DNA of 64,000 nucleotides from Seminavis robusta. Lineage: Eukaryota; Bacillariophyta; Bacillariophyceae; Naviculales; Naviculaceae. Of this stretch, positions 20,738-31,355 are shown piece by piece (the stretch's first letter is position 1; each line of letters starts with the position of its first letter). Under the pieces are notes generated by a model. It saw only the letters and a program-made list of their open reading frames with translations. It had not been told where the DNA came from and searched no databases. Made by a program: the position numbers and the translations under genes. The DNA lies in NCBI GenBank assembly GCA_903772945.1, contig CAICTM010000205.1, positions 28,227 through 92,226 on the forward strand, written 5' to 3'.

Positions 20738-22505
20738 ATGAGGCCTCTACTATCCAAAATTAACAAGAATGACGAGTACAAGTTTATCCGTGGAGTCAAC
20801 CTGGGCGGGTGGCTGGTGATGGAACGATACATTACCCCGTATTCGTTTTCCATTACGGACTGCCACCAACGGGGCGACTTTTGCTGGTATCCGGGTCAAA
20901 TTGATGCTCCTCCAAATGCACCCCTTTGCAATATCACCGAGTGCCAAGCCGCCTTGTCCAAAAATGTGTTTGGCGCGACCGATTATCCATTGGACGAATG
21001 GCATTTGGGACTCGCATTTCAAGGCAGCAATCAGACGCAACACGGCGAACAATGGCTCAACTCGCATTTTGCACATTTCCTTCAAAAGAGCGATCTGATT
21101 GCCCTCAAGAAAGCCGGCATTTCGCATGTCCGTGTCCCTCTGCCACATTGGATTCTGGGCAATGTCGACTACGACAACGACGAACCCTGGATTGTGGGAG
21201 ATCGGTGGAAGTACTTTTTGCGCATGTGCGGTTGGGCTCGCGAAATTGGACTCGAAGTGTGGCCCAATATCCATACCGCTCCGGGATCTCAAAATGGATT
21301 TGACAATTCCGGACAACAAAACTCGGTCAAAACGTGCGGTGGATGGAGCGACAATCCGCACAACATTCAACGATCCCTCAATGTGCTCCTCGAAGTGGCC
21401 GCGGCCATTAAACGAGCCAACATTACGGATGTCGTGACGGGATTTGGACTCCTCAATGAACCCTTTGGAGATTGTTCTCGCGATCGATACAAACAATTCC
21501 TGCAAGATGGCATGAACATTATTCGTTCCGTGTTGGGAGACGATATTGGAATTTACATGTCCGATCTCTTTCAGGCTCATCTGTTCAATGATGGCACATG
21601 GGGACTCGATCCCGACACATTCGGCAATACGTACTTGGACAGTCACTACTACAATATTTTCGCACAGGCCGTGCGAGTCATGTCGCCCCAAGAACACATT
21701 GATTTGGTCTGTCATCCCCATGACGGCGAAGATGTCACGGACTGTTGCTTTGAAGATGCACCGCATAACACGATCCCCAGTCAAGGCACGCAGCGCATTG
21801 TAGCCGAATGGAGTGGTGCGTTCGATGCCATGCCGGGAGAAGTTCTCAAACCCATTATGAAATCCATTTACGAGTACGGCGTGGCACCCCTCCTGAACCG
21901 GACCATTACCCCGGAACGCAAGTCCTTTTTGACCAAATTCATTCAAGCACAGATTGTGTCGTACGAAACGGCGGCTATTCCTGGATTGGCCCATGGATGG
22001 TTCTACTGGAATTTCAAAATGGAGGGTGGAGCCTATCTGGAATGGGATTTGCGTAAGTACATGTTTGTGGTTTGGATGGTGGATTCAGCCATTGCATCAT
22101 GGTGTCTCTGTTTTCTAACTCTAACTAAATGTCTTGTCGAATTCTGTAGTCAAGGGCGTGGAACAGGGATGGTTCCCTGAAATTGCTCCACCCAATGTCC
22201 CGAGTGAACGGCTCTACGGAACTTGCATGGAGATTCGTGAGCGCACCAATGAAACGCAAGACATTGTGCATGCGTATCCTTGGGGCGATCCGGCTTACTG
22301 GAGGGGCCCCTTGGTCAATGAAAGCGACAGTCTCAGAGGGGACGACGACCTGCAACAATACCAACCCATTAACCACCACTACCTTTCCGGAATCAAGAAC
22401 CAAGTTGCAATGATTGCGCTCGCCATTTTGGTGTTTATCGGTGTCCGTCGCTACCAAGTCCGCAAGAATAGCAAAAAGTGGCAATACGCAGAGATTCAAT
22501 CGTAG
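20738..22505 (+). CDS. GH5-type exo-beta-1,3-glucanase, C-terminally membrane-anchored, two exons
   Basis: Exons 20738-22052 and 22150-22505 flank a 97-bp intron (GTAAGT...CTGTAG) and give 556 aa from the first ATG. The N-terminus reads YKFIRGVNLGGWLVMERYITP, the hallmark of fungal-type exo-1,3-beta-glucanases. The acid/base Glu is expected at 241 (GLLNEPFGD) and the nucleophile at 357 (VAEWSGAF). The splice restores LEWDLLKGVEQGWFPEI, the expected C-terminal strand. After the catalytic domain a hydrophobic helix (AMIALAILVFIGVRR) and a short basic tail follow. No clear N-terminal signal peptide is visible, so topology depends on that tail unless a 5' exon is missing. Likely substrates are chrysolaminarin or callose, the diatom beta-1,3-glucans. 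The catalytic residues are intact. Confidence 0.93.
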
Positions 22506-23100
22506 GTACAAGAAACCAGGCAGACACCGAGCAATGACACTACAATCAGTTTTAGTTTTTTCCAACCAGGGTGAAGGGAGCTCTATATTTTTGTTTCCAT
22601 CCCTCCAACCACCCTTCCATTCGCGAGAGTATGAGACGACGAGTATGAGACTCTTTCAGAGTTTGTGGCACTATACAGCGGGCCACTGATAGATTTTTAG
22701 AATTCTCTTGGTAGCTGGAATTCCAGACATAACAATACAGCTATCTATTTTGTATACCCGGAAGAGTGCAGCGTAGCGATATGCATAGTAACTTCCAAAA
22801 TTGGTGTCCATGGATGCGTAGTCTGGGCAGACGAACACTCCTTGGTTACCCCCGTTGCGGCCCTTCTTCCTGCGAAGTTTCTCATTCTTTTGTTTCTGTC
22901 GTAGCCCCACTGTTTTGTGTGTACACCAACACCTCATATCCTCACCGCACCGTGCTTGTACTACAGTAGGATGATGTCAACAGCAGTTATGAACTGATCC
23001 CGTACCCCTAAATCTTAGTGGTTGATTGATTGATTGGGACGCCAACATCCCCACCCCCTTCCCTATCTATCATACAGGACAATCCGGTACGTACATAATG
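22506..23100. other. intergenic between convergent genes
   Basis: The 3' flanks of the plus-strand glucanase and the minus-strand TrmO-like gene. No gene or RNA recognised. Confidence 0.5.
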
Positions 23101-24246
23101 CTAGTCTGCTTGTACTGGTTGTTGTTTCTGTTCGAATATGAGCGGAATGCCTTCGACATAGGCGTCGTCATCAAAGTCGACAGCCGTCACCGACTCGACT
23201 TGAACTCCCCACGAGAGAACGACAAAGTTGACTTGTGTCTGACAAAAAATGAGCGAATACGTTTGACTGCTTTTGTTGGTAGTTCCCCGCTGATTGACCT
23301 TTAATCCCTTGTGCGACGATCGAGGATCCTGTGCCAAAATTTCCACCAGAGTCGCTCGAGAAGCTTCTGCGTCACTATCATTTTGGGGTGTATACAAGGG
23401 AGCCATGCGGCCTTGTTGGAGTAATGTCTGCCACGCGGTTTCGGCTTGTGGTGTGAATTGTACGGTATGAATTTCGTCCTTTTGAGACACCCAGTCGGGA
23501 ACTTGTAGTGCATTGTTACTACTGCTGTTGTGATTGTTGTCATGATGATGCCCCGGAATATCCCAGGGCACGACCGGTTTGATGTCATAGACGGGTGTTC
23601 CATGGACGAGATCGAGTGCGGAAATGTGGACTCGTTTGAGTTTCGTGTCGAGTCGTTCCATTTTGACGAGTGACAATCCGATGGGATTGGGGCGATGCGG
23701 AGACCGAGTGGCCAATTGTCCCACTTTGTGTGGAGCGCGGGGAGGTCTCACTTTGGCCTTTTTGGTGTTACTAGTAGTAGCGCTAGTAGTATTGGCGTGA
23801 AATCCAAAGAGGATCCACAAATGACTGTAGTCTTCCATTCCATCCAAGGCTTCCATTTGCAACGTACTGCCGTCGATTTGAATAAAGGCACGCGACGAGG
23901 GAACCAAGGAGCCTTGACGAGGTGTCCCCATGCGTTTCGTGTAGGGAGACACCACGGTGCCCACACACCGTAGTACCATGGGGTGGTTCACACTACTCTT
24001 AGTAGTACCACCATTAGTACTAGCAGTAGCACTGTCAGTCGTAGTGAGCTGCCATTCCAGAGCCTCTTTTTCCTTGGACAGAGTGCGCAACTTGACTTCG
24101 GCTCGAATTCGTCCGGTGCGTTCTTCGCGACGGCGATCTTCTGCCTGCTTGGAGATTCTGGCTACTTCGCTTTGGTGATACCAGTAGCCCAGGGCTCCTC
24201 CAAGGAACAGCACCACACCCAGGAGCGACTGGTTGTTGTTGTTGCC

Positions 24247-24280
<34 letters not shown>

Positions 24281-24285
24281 ATCAT
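23101..24285 (-). CDS. TrmO/TsaA-domain protein (tRNA N6-threonylcarbamoyladenosine methyltransferase-like) with N-terminal membrane helix
   Basis: The chosen ATG (24285) gives 394 aa. A poly-Ser run encoded by a CAG-type microsatellite is followed by a hydrophobic helix (SLLGVVLFLGGALGYWYH) and a charged coiled region. The TsaA/YaeB beta-barrel then runs from about 105 to 270: CVGTVVSPYTKR, DGMEDYSHLWILFGFH, PHKVGQLATRSPHRPNPIGLS and DLVHGTPVYDIKPVVPWD. Known TrmO enzymes methylate t6A37 of tRNA-Thr(GGU) using SAM; the RSPHRPNPIGLS motif carries the SAM-site residues. A membrane anchor before this domain is unusual and could instead be an organelle-targeting sequence. The upstream frame extends to an ATG at 24393, but a likely 5'-UTR intron (CACGAAG|GTTAGC...TCTCAG) argues for the inner start. 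Confidence 0.85.
24251..24280 (+). repeat. (CTG)10 microsatellite coding poly-Ser
   Basis: An uninterrupted CTG run on the plus strand reads as AGC codons in the minus-strand TrmO-like gene, directly after its start Met-Ile. Length variation would change only the Ser run. A short (AAAT)n tract follows at about 24326-24344. Confidence 0.85.
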
Positions 24286-24494
24286 CGTGTTTTTGTGGAT
24301 TTTTTTTTCTTGGCTGAGAAGGATAAATAAATAAATAAATAAATGTATCTTTTTTAAAAACGCTAACCTTCGTGAAGCTCCCACTCCCGTCATTTTTTCT
24401 GAAACCAACGGTCCAAAGGCTCACTTATTGTGCAAAAGGCTCAACCTGCAACAAGCCTCTGGCTGAGTGTTCCAACAAATACAGCAAGTGCACC
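24286..24494. promoter_or_regulatory. divergent promoter region, TrmO-like / glycosyltransferase
   Basis: The start codons of the two head-to-head genes are only 209 bp apart, so their 5' UTRs and promoters must be shared or overlap. It contains the (AAAT)n tract and an A/T homopolymer block. No recognised factor site. Confidence 0.5.
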
Positions 24495-25844
24495 ATGGGA
24501 TCATCTACCAGGAGACGATTTCTACCATTCATCGTTCTCTTTAGCGGTCTTTCTCTGGCGTCTCTGGGCTCGAAATCATCATGGAAAGAATCCTATTTTG
24601 CGTATCCATACCGATCTCTCCGAACCGTCGTTGTCGAGGATGACTCTATCAGAGACATTGCCACCGACTGGAACCTTCGTCAAGCCTTTGCCAACTTGTC
24701 CTATACAAGTGCCCATCCGGAATCCTGTCAGCAACGGAAATTGGAGCGGTTTTGCCGCCGCGCAAGATGTCAACGTGCTACCGCCCGAGAAGCTTCTCCC
24801 CATGATGCACAACTGCCATTCAACGCGACAATAACCAAACAACACGACAATACTAATAACTGCAAGACCCTCTGGTTTGCCGGCATGAGCTTGGGCCCCA
24901 ACAGTCAATGCACTTCAGAGGGGGGCGGGTATCAGAGAGAATACGCCATGGCATTGGCATCGGCGCGCCTTCATGCCGCCGATTCCTTGCAACCCGTCTT
25001 GATACTGACGACTCGTGGGACTACTACTACCAACAACCCTAATATATCCGCACTGGACTATCCCATTGCCAGGTGGGCACAATCCCAGGGTGCCATTGTG
25101 GTGACGGTCAACGAATTGTCCTTTCAATCGGTTGCCAATCAATTGGCCGGAGACCTTGTTGGTAAAGAACATACCATTGGACCCTATCTGCGCATGGATA
25201 TTCCCCGTATTATTCGACAATACGATTTGTTCCGCCGTGCCAACAATATATGTCCACGGCACGTCCTGTACACCGATTCGGATGTGCTGTTTGTCAATCC
25301 CATTTCCGTCGAGGACATGCATGCCGTAAAACGGCTCGTCGCAAACGAGGCGCATGTCACGTACGGACTCGAATTTGGTATTCAGGGGGACGTTCCCATC
25401 AATACCGGTGTGTTTGTGGTGGATGTGCCACGGTGGGAACAGGAATGGAATAGTTTGTTGGCATTTGCTACTAGTAATGGACCCTTTGTCGCATTTGATC
25501 AAGGGTGGCTCAATGCCTACTACAAGAATCATCCAGAAAAGGTGGTCATGCTGCCGCGCCGTTGGAACTGGAAGACTTATTGGGACTTGGAAGAACAAGA
25601 AGAGTCCTCCTGGACGGATATCAAGATTGTCCATTTTCACGGCCCCAAACCGGGGTTGGGGCTATGGGACATGGCAACCTGTGCGTCTCCTACCAATTGG
25701 ACCTTTCGAGAAGACTTTGTCAAAGCCTACATGCCTCATTTGCAGGCGGGTGTATGCTGTAATCAAGGCAAAGTGGCTCATTATGCACAGCAAATCTACA
25801 ATCTGCTCGAACCTGTTACACGCGACGTGTGTTTGTCTGTGTGA
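24495..25844 (+). CDS. type II membrane glycosyltransferase, GT-A fold with DxD
   Basis: From ATG 24495 the protein has 449 aa. A short basic N-terminus and one hydrophobic helix (FLPFIVLFSGLSLASL) fit a Golgi type II anchor. The catalytic part contains HVLYTDSDVLFVNP with Asp261-Ser-Asp263 as the metal/nucleotide-sugar DxD. It continues with GDVPINTGVFVVDVPRWEQEW, FVAFDQGWLNAYYK, LPRRWNWKTYWDL and IVHFHGPKPG. The order DxD, NTGVFV, DQGWLN, HFHGPKP is that of GT8-like nucleotide-diphospho-sugar transferases. The donor and acceptor are unknown; a role in glycoprotein or cell-wall polysaccharide synthesis is inference. It is transcribed head-to-head with the TrmO-like gene and has no intron. 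Confidence 0.85.
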   Translation: MGSSTRRRFLPFIVLFSGLSLASLGSKSSWKESYFAYPYRSLRTVVVEDDSIRDIATDWNLRQAFANLSYTSAHPESCQQRKLERFCRRARCQRATAREASPHDAQLPFNATITKQHDNTNNCKTLWFAGMSLGPNSQCTSEGGGYQREYAMALASARLHAADSLQPVLILTTRGTTTTNNPNISALDYPIARWAQSQGAIVVTVNELSFQSVANQLAGDLVGKEHTIGPYLRMDIPRIIRQYDLFRRANNICPRHVLYTDSDVLFVNPISVEDMHAVKRLVANEAHVTYGLEFGIQGDVPINTGVFVVDVPRWEQEWNSLLAFATSNGPFVAFDQGWLNAYYKNHPEKVVMLPRRWNWKTYWDLEEQEESSWTDIKIVHFHGPKPGLGLWDMATCASPTNWTFREDFVKAYMPHLQAGVCCNQGKVAHYAQQIYNLLEPVTRDVCLSV

Positions 25845-27314
25845 TTACATGAACGTATGGGCAACATAACATATTTAGTTATTTGGGCTCTTTCTACACT
25901 CTCCCAATGAAACTGAGAGTGATTATGCTTGTGGGAGACGCGGTATTGAGATTTGACGCAGAAACACTCTCCGAGTGATCGCCAGCTGGAATCAGAGGAT
26001 CAGGGAGAATCAGGATCGAGTGGACTTCCCATTTGTGGCCTTGTCATCTTCGTCGGTGCAAACATCAACGAATTGCAGACGGGCCAGGAAGCTCCGACTC
26101 AGCCTACACTTCGACCATTCCAATGAATGAAGCAACTAAGTTGAGCTCAGTCCATCCTGTCGAGTTGGGAGATAAAGTAAACCCGCTGCTTACTCCTTTA
26201 GAAGGTACGGTAGTGCTTGTAGCAGGCATTCCCGGGATTTGATAATCAAAAACTCGAATGCCATGTCGACAGTGACTTCTCAAGCACTCGCATCGGCGTT
26301 GTTTTCGGCGTGGGAAAACAAATCACACGCCCACGTTCGAGAACGTGGAAACCGCCTGGTCGCTGGGAAAGATCGTGGTTGGGGGCGTGTGCTTCTAGCT
26401 AGCTAGTGTATTGAATCTGAGCGTCTGCTTGAAGGTACATGCAGAGCTGGTAGAAAAAGAAAATTGATTGCTTGTAGATATCTTTGTGAGACATGTCCGA
26501 CTAGTAGGGCTCTCTTTTAAAAGTTGCACAACGGTACCATTTGTACCGCCTCGTCTTAAAACGGCACACATGCACAAGGAAGAAATTAAAAGAAAGAGCA
26601 AGAATAAGACACCCACCATCACTCGAGTTGCCGGTTGGACTGAGCAATAGACTCACTCCACGAGGTTTGATCTCTTTCAAAATAGATGTTTCAACCATGT
26701 TCTGTGGTGGTTGGTGCGGTATTCTTGGCTGTTTAGCAAGTTCATAGTACATCGCAGGCGGCCCGGATACCAGCACTACAAGGCCAGCTGACTGCAACAG
26801 AAGCCAAATGAAGGTTAGTTAGTGACTACCACATTCTGTACATGCAGAATGCTCCACGGGAACTGTCGGCCCATCCTTTTCCGGCGTCAGTCCAACACTA
26901 CTATTTCCGTTCAGCTCATCCGATGTTCTGAATTTTCTGCAGTCACCTTGGACCGGTACCGGTACCGGTTCAGTACGAGGCGCCGTTGATGAGGGTCATT
27001 TGTCATTATTTGTGTCACCGCAACAGCAGCGATCAAAAACCTCACTGACGTACAACTGTACGTCGAATGCTGGAAGCAGTTCTGATTGATAAAGTAGGTA
27101 GGTGCGGTAAAATAAGTCACTATTATTTTCAATTTTTAACCCTTTAGTTACCGAGACTCCCTTTTTAAGGCTGTCCGTTGGATTCGATTCGACTTAGGAG
27201 TCAGATCCATCCGTTTTTGAGAAAGATTTCTCACATCTTTCGCGGCAATCTCATTTTTTGGTCATCGAAGGCATCTCTGCCAGTTTGCTTACTCAGCCTC
27301 AAAAAAAAAGAAAA
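25845..27314. other. intergenic region, no gene seen
   Basis: About 1.5 kb of non-coding DNA upstream of the FAS1 gene. It holds a perfect 8-bp-arm inverted repeat at 26331-26348 and a run of GGTACC units at about 26951-26970. Small frames near 26395-26800 are unconvincing. Confidence 0.45.
26331..26348. promoter_or_regulatory. inverted repeat CCACGTTC-GA-GAACGTGG
   Basis: Two perfect 8-bp arms flank two bases. The core TTCnnGAA is the arrangement of a heat-shock-factor site, and diatoms have many HSF genes (known). It lies ~970 bp upstream of the FAS1 start, so a regulatory role is speculative. Confidence 0.3.
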
Positions 27315-28526
27315 ATGTTCCGCAAGACCATGGCCCTCGTCTTGGCCCTCTTCGTGAGTGGCTGTGTTGCCGATCAGGAGATGCCTCCACCACCTGACGG
27401 TGGCATGGGCCCTGGCGATGGCATGGGCGGCATGGGCCCTGGCGATGGCATGGGGATGGGCCCTCCTGGCGATGGCATGGGCATGATGGGAAAACCCGCC
27501 ACAGTTGTTGACATTGCTCTTGGAAGTCCCGAGCACAAGACTCTGGTTGAACTTCTGACAACTGCCGGTTTGGTGGATACGCTTGCCGATGAATTCGCTA
27601 ATTACACTGTTTTCGCCCCCACTGATGACGCCTTTGCGGCGTTGGGAAATGGAACGCTTGACAAGTATCTTGAACCCCAGTGGGCTGGTCATTTGATTGA
27701 CATCTTGCTCTACCACGTCACCTGGGGGGAATACAAAGCTGAAGACTTGTCCCAAGATCTTGAGCTCTGGATGCTCAATGGGGAGTCAGCAAACATCACC
27801 AGCGTATCTCCTGTGTACACCATCAACAATGCCACTATCGGACCAGCCGATTTGGAGGCTGAAAATGGCGTTGTACACGTTATTGACAGTGTTCTTTTGC
27901 CTTGGTCTGTCTATACCGACATTGTTACTGCCGCCGTCACGCTGCCTGAGCTTTTCAGTACCCTTGTCGGCCTTGTGGTTGCTGCCAACCTCACTGAGAC
28001 CCTTTCGGGCCCTGGACCGTGAGTATGATGCTCGTTGCATGGAGGCCTGCACCTGCCGAGATGCTGATATTCAGATAACTTTTGGCTCACTTGTTTTGCT
28101 GTCCATTTGCCATCTCTACTTCCAATTCACAAACGAAGCTATACTCTATTCGCGCCAACAAACGATGCATTTGATGCGATTGACAATGAGACTGCTTCGT
28201 TCCTGCTCAGCCCCGATGGCTTCGAGTCTTTGCAGGACATTCTCCTCTACCATGTGGCTCCAGGAATCATTCTTTCTGATGATGTCATGGATGGAGCGGA
28301 AATTTGGATGGCCAATGGCGACCCAGCGATTCTTTCGGTCACCAAGACAGCTGGTAACAGCACTGCTTCAACTGACAATGTCACTACTGCAGTGAGTGCC
28401 TCCGAGGGAGAGGAAGCCTACCTCATCAATGATGCCACTATTACCGAAGGCGACTACCTCGTCAATAATGGGGTTATCCACATTATTGACACGGTGCTTC
28501 TCCCCCTAGTGGCATCTCGTCGCTAG
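27315..28526 (+). CDS. secreted protein with two fasciclin (FAS1) domains, two exons
   Basis: Exons 27315-28018 and 28139-28526 are joined across a 120-bp GTGAGT...AAG intron, giving 363 aa. A signal peptide (MFRKTMALVLALFVSG) is followed by a Gly/Met/Pro/Asp repeat linker built on GPGDGMG units. The first FAS1 domain (about 60-190) shows YTVFAPTDDAFAAL, LIDILLYHV and ENGVVHVIDSVLLP. The second (about 215-360) shows YTLFAPTNDAFDAI, LQDILLYHVAPG and NNGVIHIIDTVLLP. The intron falls exactly before the second domain's YTLFAPT, and the predicted splice regenerates that motif. FAS1 domains mediate adhesion at cell surfaces; in diatoms they are linked to mucilage and adhesion. No GPI signal or membrane helix is seen, so it is likely extracellular. 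Confidence 0.92.
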
Positions 28527-29220
28527 ACCTTTCGGATATTGAATGTTACAAAGAACAAAAGCTATGCCGTTGGCAAAAGACTTGTGCTGTACCTATATGT
28601 ATCGAACAGAAACCCTGATCATCAAAAACGATGATTAGGAAGAACAAAAACAAAGACGATGTGACAAGACTTGTGTACCTATTTGTATCCAGAAGAAAGC
28701 CTGATTGTGGAGATGCGATCCTCAAAAGGCTAAGGTTTGAGAACGAGACCTTTTGTTGGGTGTTCCAATAAGACTATGGTTGTGTTTGAGTAGCAAAATA
28801 AGGTGTTTCTTATAGCGAGCTCATTTGTAAGTAACCAGAGCCTGTGGTAGACGCCTCAATCCAGGTGGATGATGGATGATTTGACGCATGTGTAGATAGG
28901 TACCTGGTACCGGCAGGTAATCCATCCAGCGTTGTTTTGATCCAAGGTATCAGGTATAACTTGCCCGTCGAAGCCTAGGGTTCACCAGTTTACTCTGGCG
29001 CTGCATAGTTGAATTCAGGGTGAACCTTCAGCGTCTTGTGGACGAACTAGAGACCATTAGTCAAAGAACCCACGAACTAGCAACTAGAAGGGTGGATTAT
29101 GCATTTGTGAAACTCTACTGTATTTTGGTGCTGAATGAAAGCGTCATTAGAGAAAGTGAGCTTGGTGGGACGAACTCGTCCCACCTTTCCTGCCTGTATC
29201 TATGATTCTGCTTTGGCTCC
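28527..29220. other. intergenic between convergent genes
   Basis: A pair of related 3'-flank segments repeats the words AAGACTTGTG...CTAT(A/T)TGTATC...CCTGAT at about 28575-28625 and 28665-28705, a small local duplication. No gene seen. Confidence 0.45.
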
Positions 29221-30908
29221 TTAGGCTTGGGTCTGTTTCATGTTGCCGCCCAACAATTGAAGCGCGGCGGAAACAGCTGTCACATCCAAAACGGCAAATT
29301 CAACATCGTACTGCTTGACTGCTTTCGCAATGGCTAGAAGTACATTCTGACGAGTCTCAAAGAACTCATTGCTGCATTTGGATGGCAAGCAAGGTGTCAA
29401 AGAGATAGATATCTGTCAAGTCCGAGAGAAAGGACCAAACAACTCACCTCAGTGGCTTTAGTGTGAATCTACAATCGATGTTGGCAGCAATGTGGTCCGC
29501 ATTATAAGTCGTGAGATGTGCTCGGAACGGACGACTGCCGTCTAAAACGACTGCGGGGCAAGCTTTCTTGATTTCTTCCTTGATGGTTTCCAGGACTGCG
29601 GGTAGCTTCTCGATATCAGAGTACTTGAACCTCAAGGTTTGTTTTACAGCTGACATCGGAACGCGACTCATGTTGGAAACCCGTTGATCAGCTAAAGAGT
29701 ATCAAAGGAGAGACATGTCAGCGTTGTACCGATGCTTTGTGGCCAGCAGAAAGTGCTATTCGGCTGGTCCTGTACTTACCAAGATCTTTGTTGGGGACAG
29801 TTATCATGATCTACGAAGAAATTCACATATGCGCATCAAAACACTTTCAAAGTTCATTGACACTATCCAAAGATCAAGCAATACACCGTACTCCACCGCA
29901 CTCCACGTACCTCATCACCTCCACGAATGACAGTTTCCATCCAACCGAGCTTGATCACTTTGCCACAGACACCATTCGAGAACTTGACGAAGTCTCCAAC
30001 CGCAATACGATTCGAAGAAGCCAAAAAGAGACCGTTGAAGAGCTGTGCCGCCAAGCCTTGGGACGCCAATCCAATCACCATGGTACCAACGCTGCCCAGT
30101 GCCACGAATCCTTTGGCAGCAGCTCCCATGTCGTCTTGGACCGTGTCGACAACGACGTACAAGCCAATGCAGTACAAGAATGCGTCCACCAGACGATCTA
30201 CAAGCTGGACTTGGCCCTTGAGGTCGTCGGGGTCGGATTTGGTCTGTTTGGCCAGCACGTATCGTTTCAAGGCTGAGATCCGGTTCAAGATCCATGCCAT
30301 ATACTTTTGGTACAGAAATCGAGTTTAGACGGCGAAAGAAAAAAGAACAATCAGTCATACTGGAAACACAGGAAGACCTTCATACAGGTTAGAAGTGTAG
30401 CCACACGTACCGCAATGTTGGCAAAAGCATGCGGTAGCTCGCTTTGGGATGCAAAATCAACTCCAATTCCTTGCAGGACGACCTTGAGGATATCCACCAA
30501 GTACACTACGAAGGCCAGCTGTGCCATTTGTGCTACATTGTTAGCAATTGTGTATTTCAGGCTGTTGTCTGTACCACCGCCACCGGCTTCAACGAGTGCC
30601 TCTTTGGGTTGCTCCTCAGACTCTTTGCAGCCGCTTTTGCTTCTTAGACGAAGAGCCAAAGGCAGGAGAAAACCAAGCGCAAAGAAGAACAGGAGTTCTT
30701 CCCACTCAACGACAACCGCAATGGCAACCCAAATCTTGGCCATGCGCTCTTGCGCCAGGAAGAGGTGGCTCACACCTTGCTTGATACTCCCTGCGAGAGT
30801 TGTGTGTTCGCGAAACTCTCGAATGTCAGCTTTGGACAAGCATTGTCCGATTGTAGAATTGGCAGCCGAGCAGGAGCCATTGAGACCGAAACCTTCTAGC
30901 ATTTTCAT
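29221..30908 (-). CDS. MscS-family mechanosensitive channel A, five exons
   Basis: Exons 30908-30411, 30303-29911, 29810-29780, 29691-29448 and 29371-29221 have GT-AG borders and join in frame to 438 aa. The order is: several TM helices (VVVEWEELLFFFALGFLLPLAL; AQLAFVVYLVDILKVVLQ), NRISALKRYV, and the pore helix VALGSVGTMVIGLASQGLAAQLFNG. Then come SNRIAVGDFVKF, WMETVIRGGDE, a 31-nt mini-exon coding IMITVPNKDL, and the cytosolic beta/alpha domain ending in SNEFFETRQNVLLAIAKAV. MscS channels gate on membrane tension to release solutes. The copy at 40447-42196 has the same order, but its exon 2 continues through the region split here. The N-terminus is uncertain; an in-frame stop lies upstream, and a 5' targeting exon may be missed. 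Confidence 0.88.
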
Positions 30909-31355
30909 GGTTCCAATACGCTGTTCCAATTTTAAGACGAGTGGTTATTACTATGGCTGAGAGGGAACTATGGTGAGGGGGGGGGGGCGATTGAGTCTTC
31001 CGTTTGCGCTGGGATAGTGCTTGTGGTCGTTCCACTGTTGTTGAAGAGGCTGGTGGCAACTGGAGATTTCCCGGAAGCTTTTGGTTTGAGCTCGGGAAAC
31101 GAATGAATCGAATCGAATGATGAATCGAAATCATCAATCATTCGATTCAATCGAATCTTCCCTCTGCCGTGAGTCCCGTAAGAATGATTCCCAAAACTGA
31201 AAACAACGAAACGATGAATCGCTGGCAATGACGCAAGACGAACGGCGGTCCACAATCCGCAACTGCACAACAGCGCAACAACAGCAACCGGCGAAACACA
31301 AGTGGATCGCCAGAGGATTGCCTGAATGAGACAAGCAGCGCATTAGCTAGTAGTG
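30909..31355. promoter_or_regulatory. divergent promoter region, MscS-A / ABA4-like, with hairpin
   Basis: The two start codons are 447 bp apart. Inside, AATCGAATGAT (31111-31121) and its exact complement ATCATTCGATT (31137-31147) form an 11-bp-arm inverted repeat with a 15-bp loop, set in repeated GAATCGAA words. A G11 run lies at 30977-30987. The region may also hide a 5' exon of the channel gene. Confidence 0.4.

Noticed and set aside
20750-21994. 414-codon minus-strand frame opposite the glucanase
   Set aside because: Shadow of the GH5 gene; no domain, while the plus strand has catalytic motifs and a splice that restores one.
30966-31270. Candidate 5' targeting exon of MscS channel A (PKASGKSPVATSLFNNSG region)
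   Set aside because: The frame meets a stop and I found no convincing donor and acceptor to join it to exon 1.
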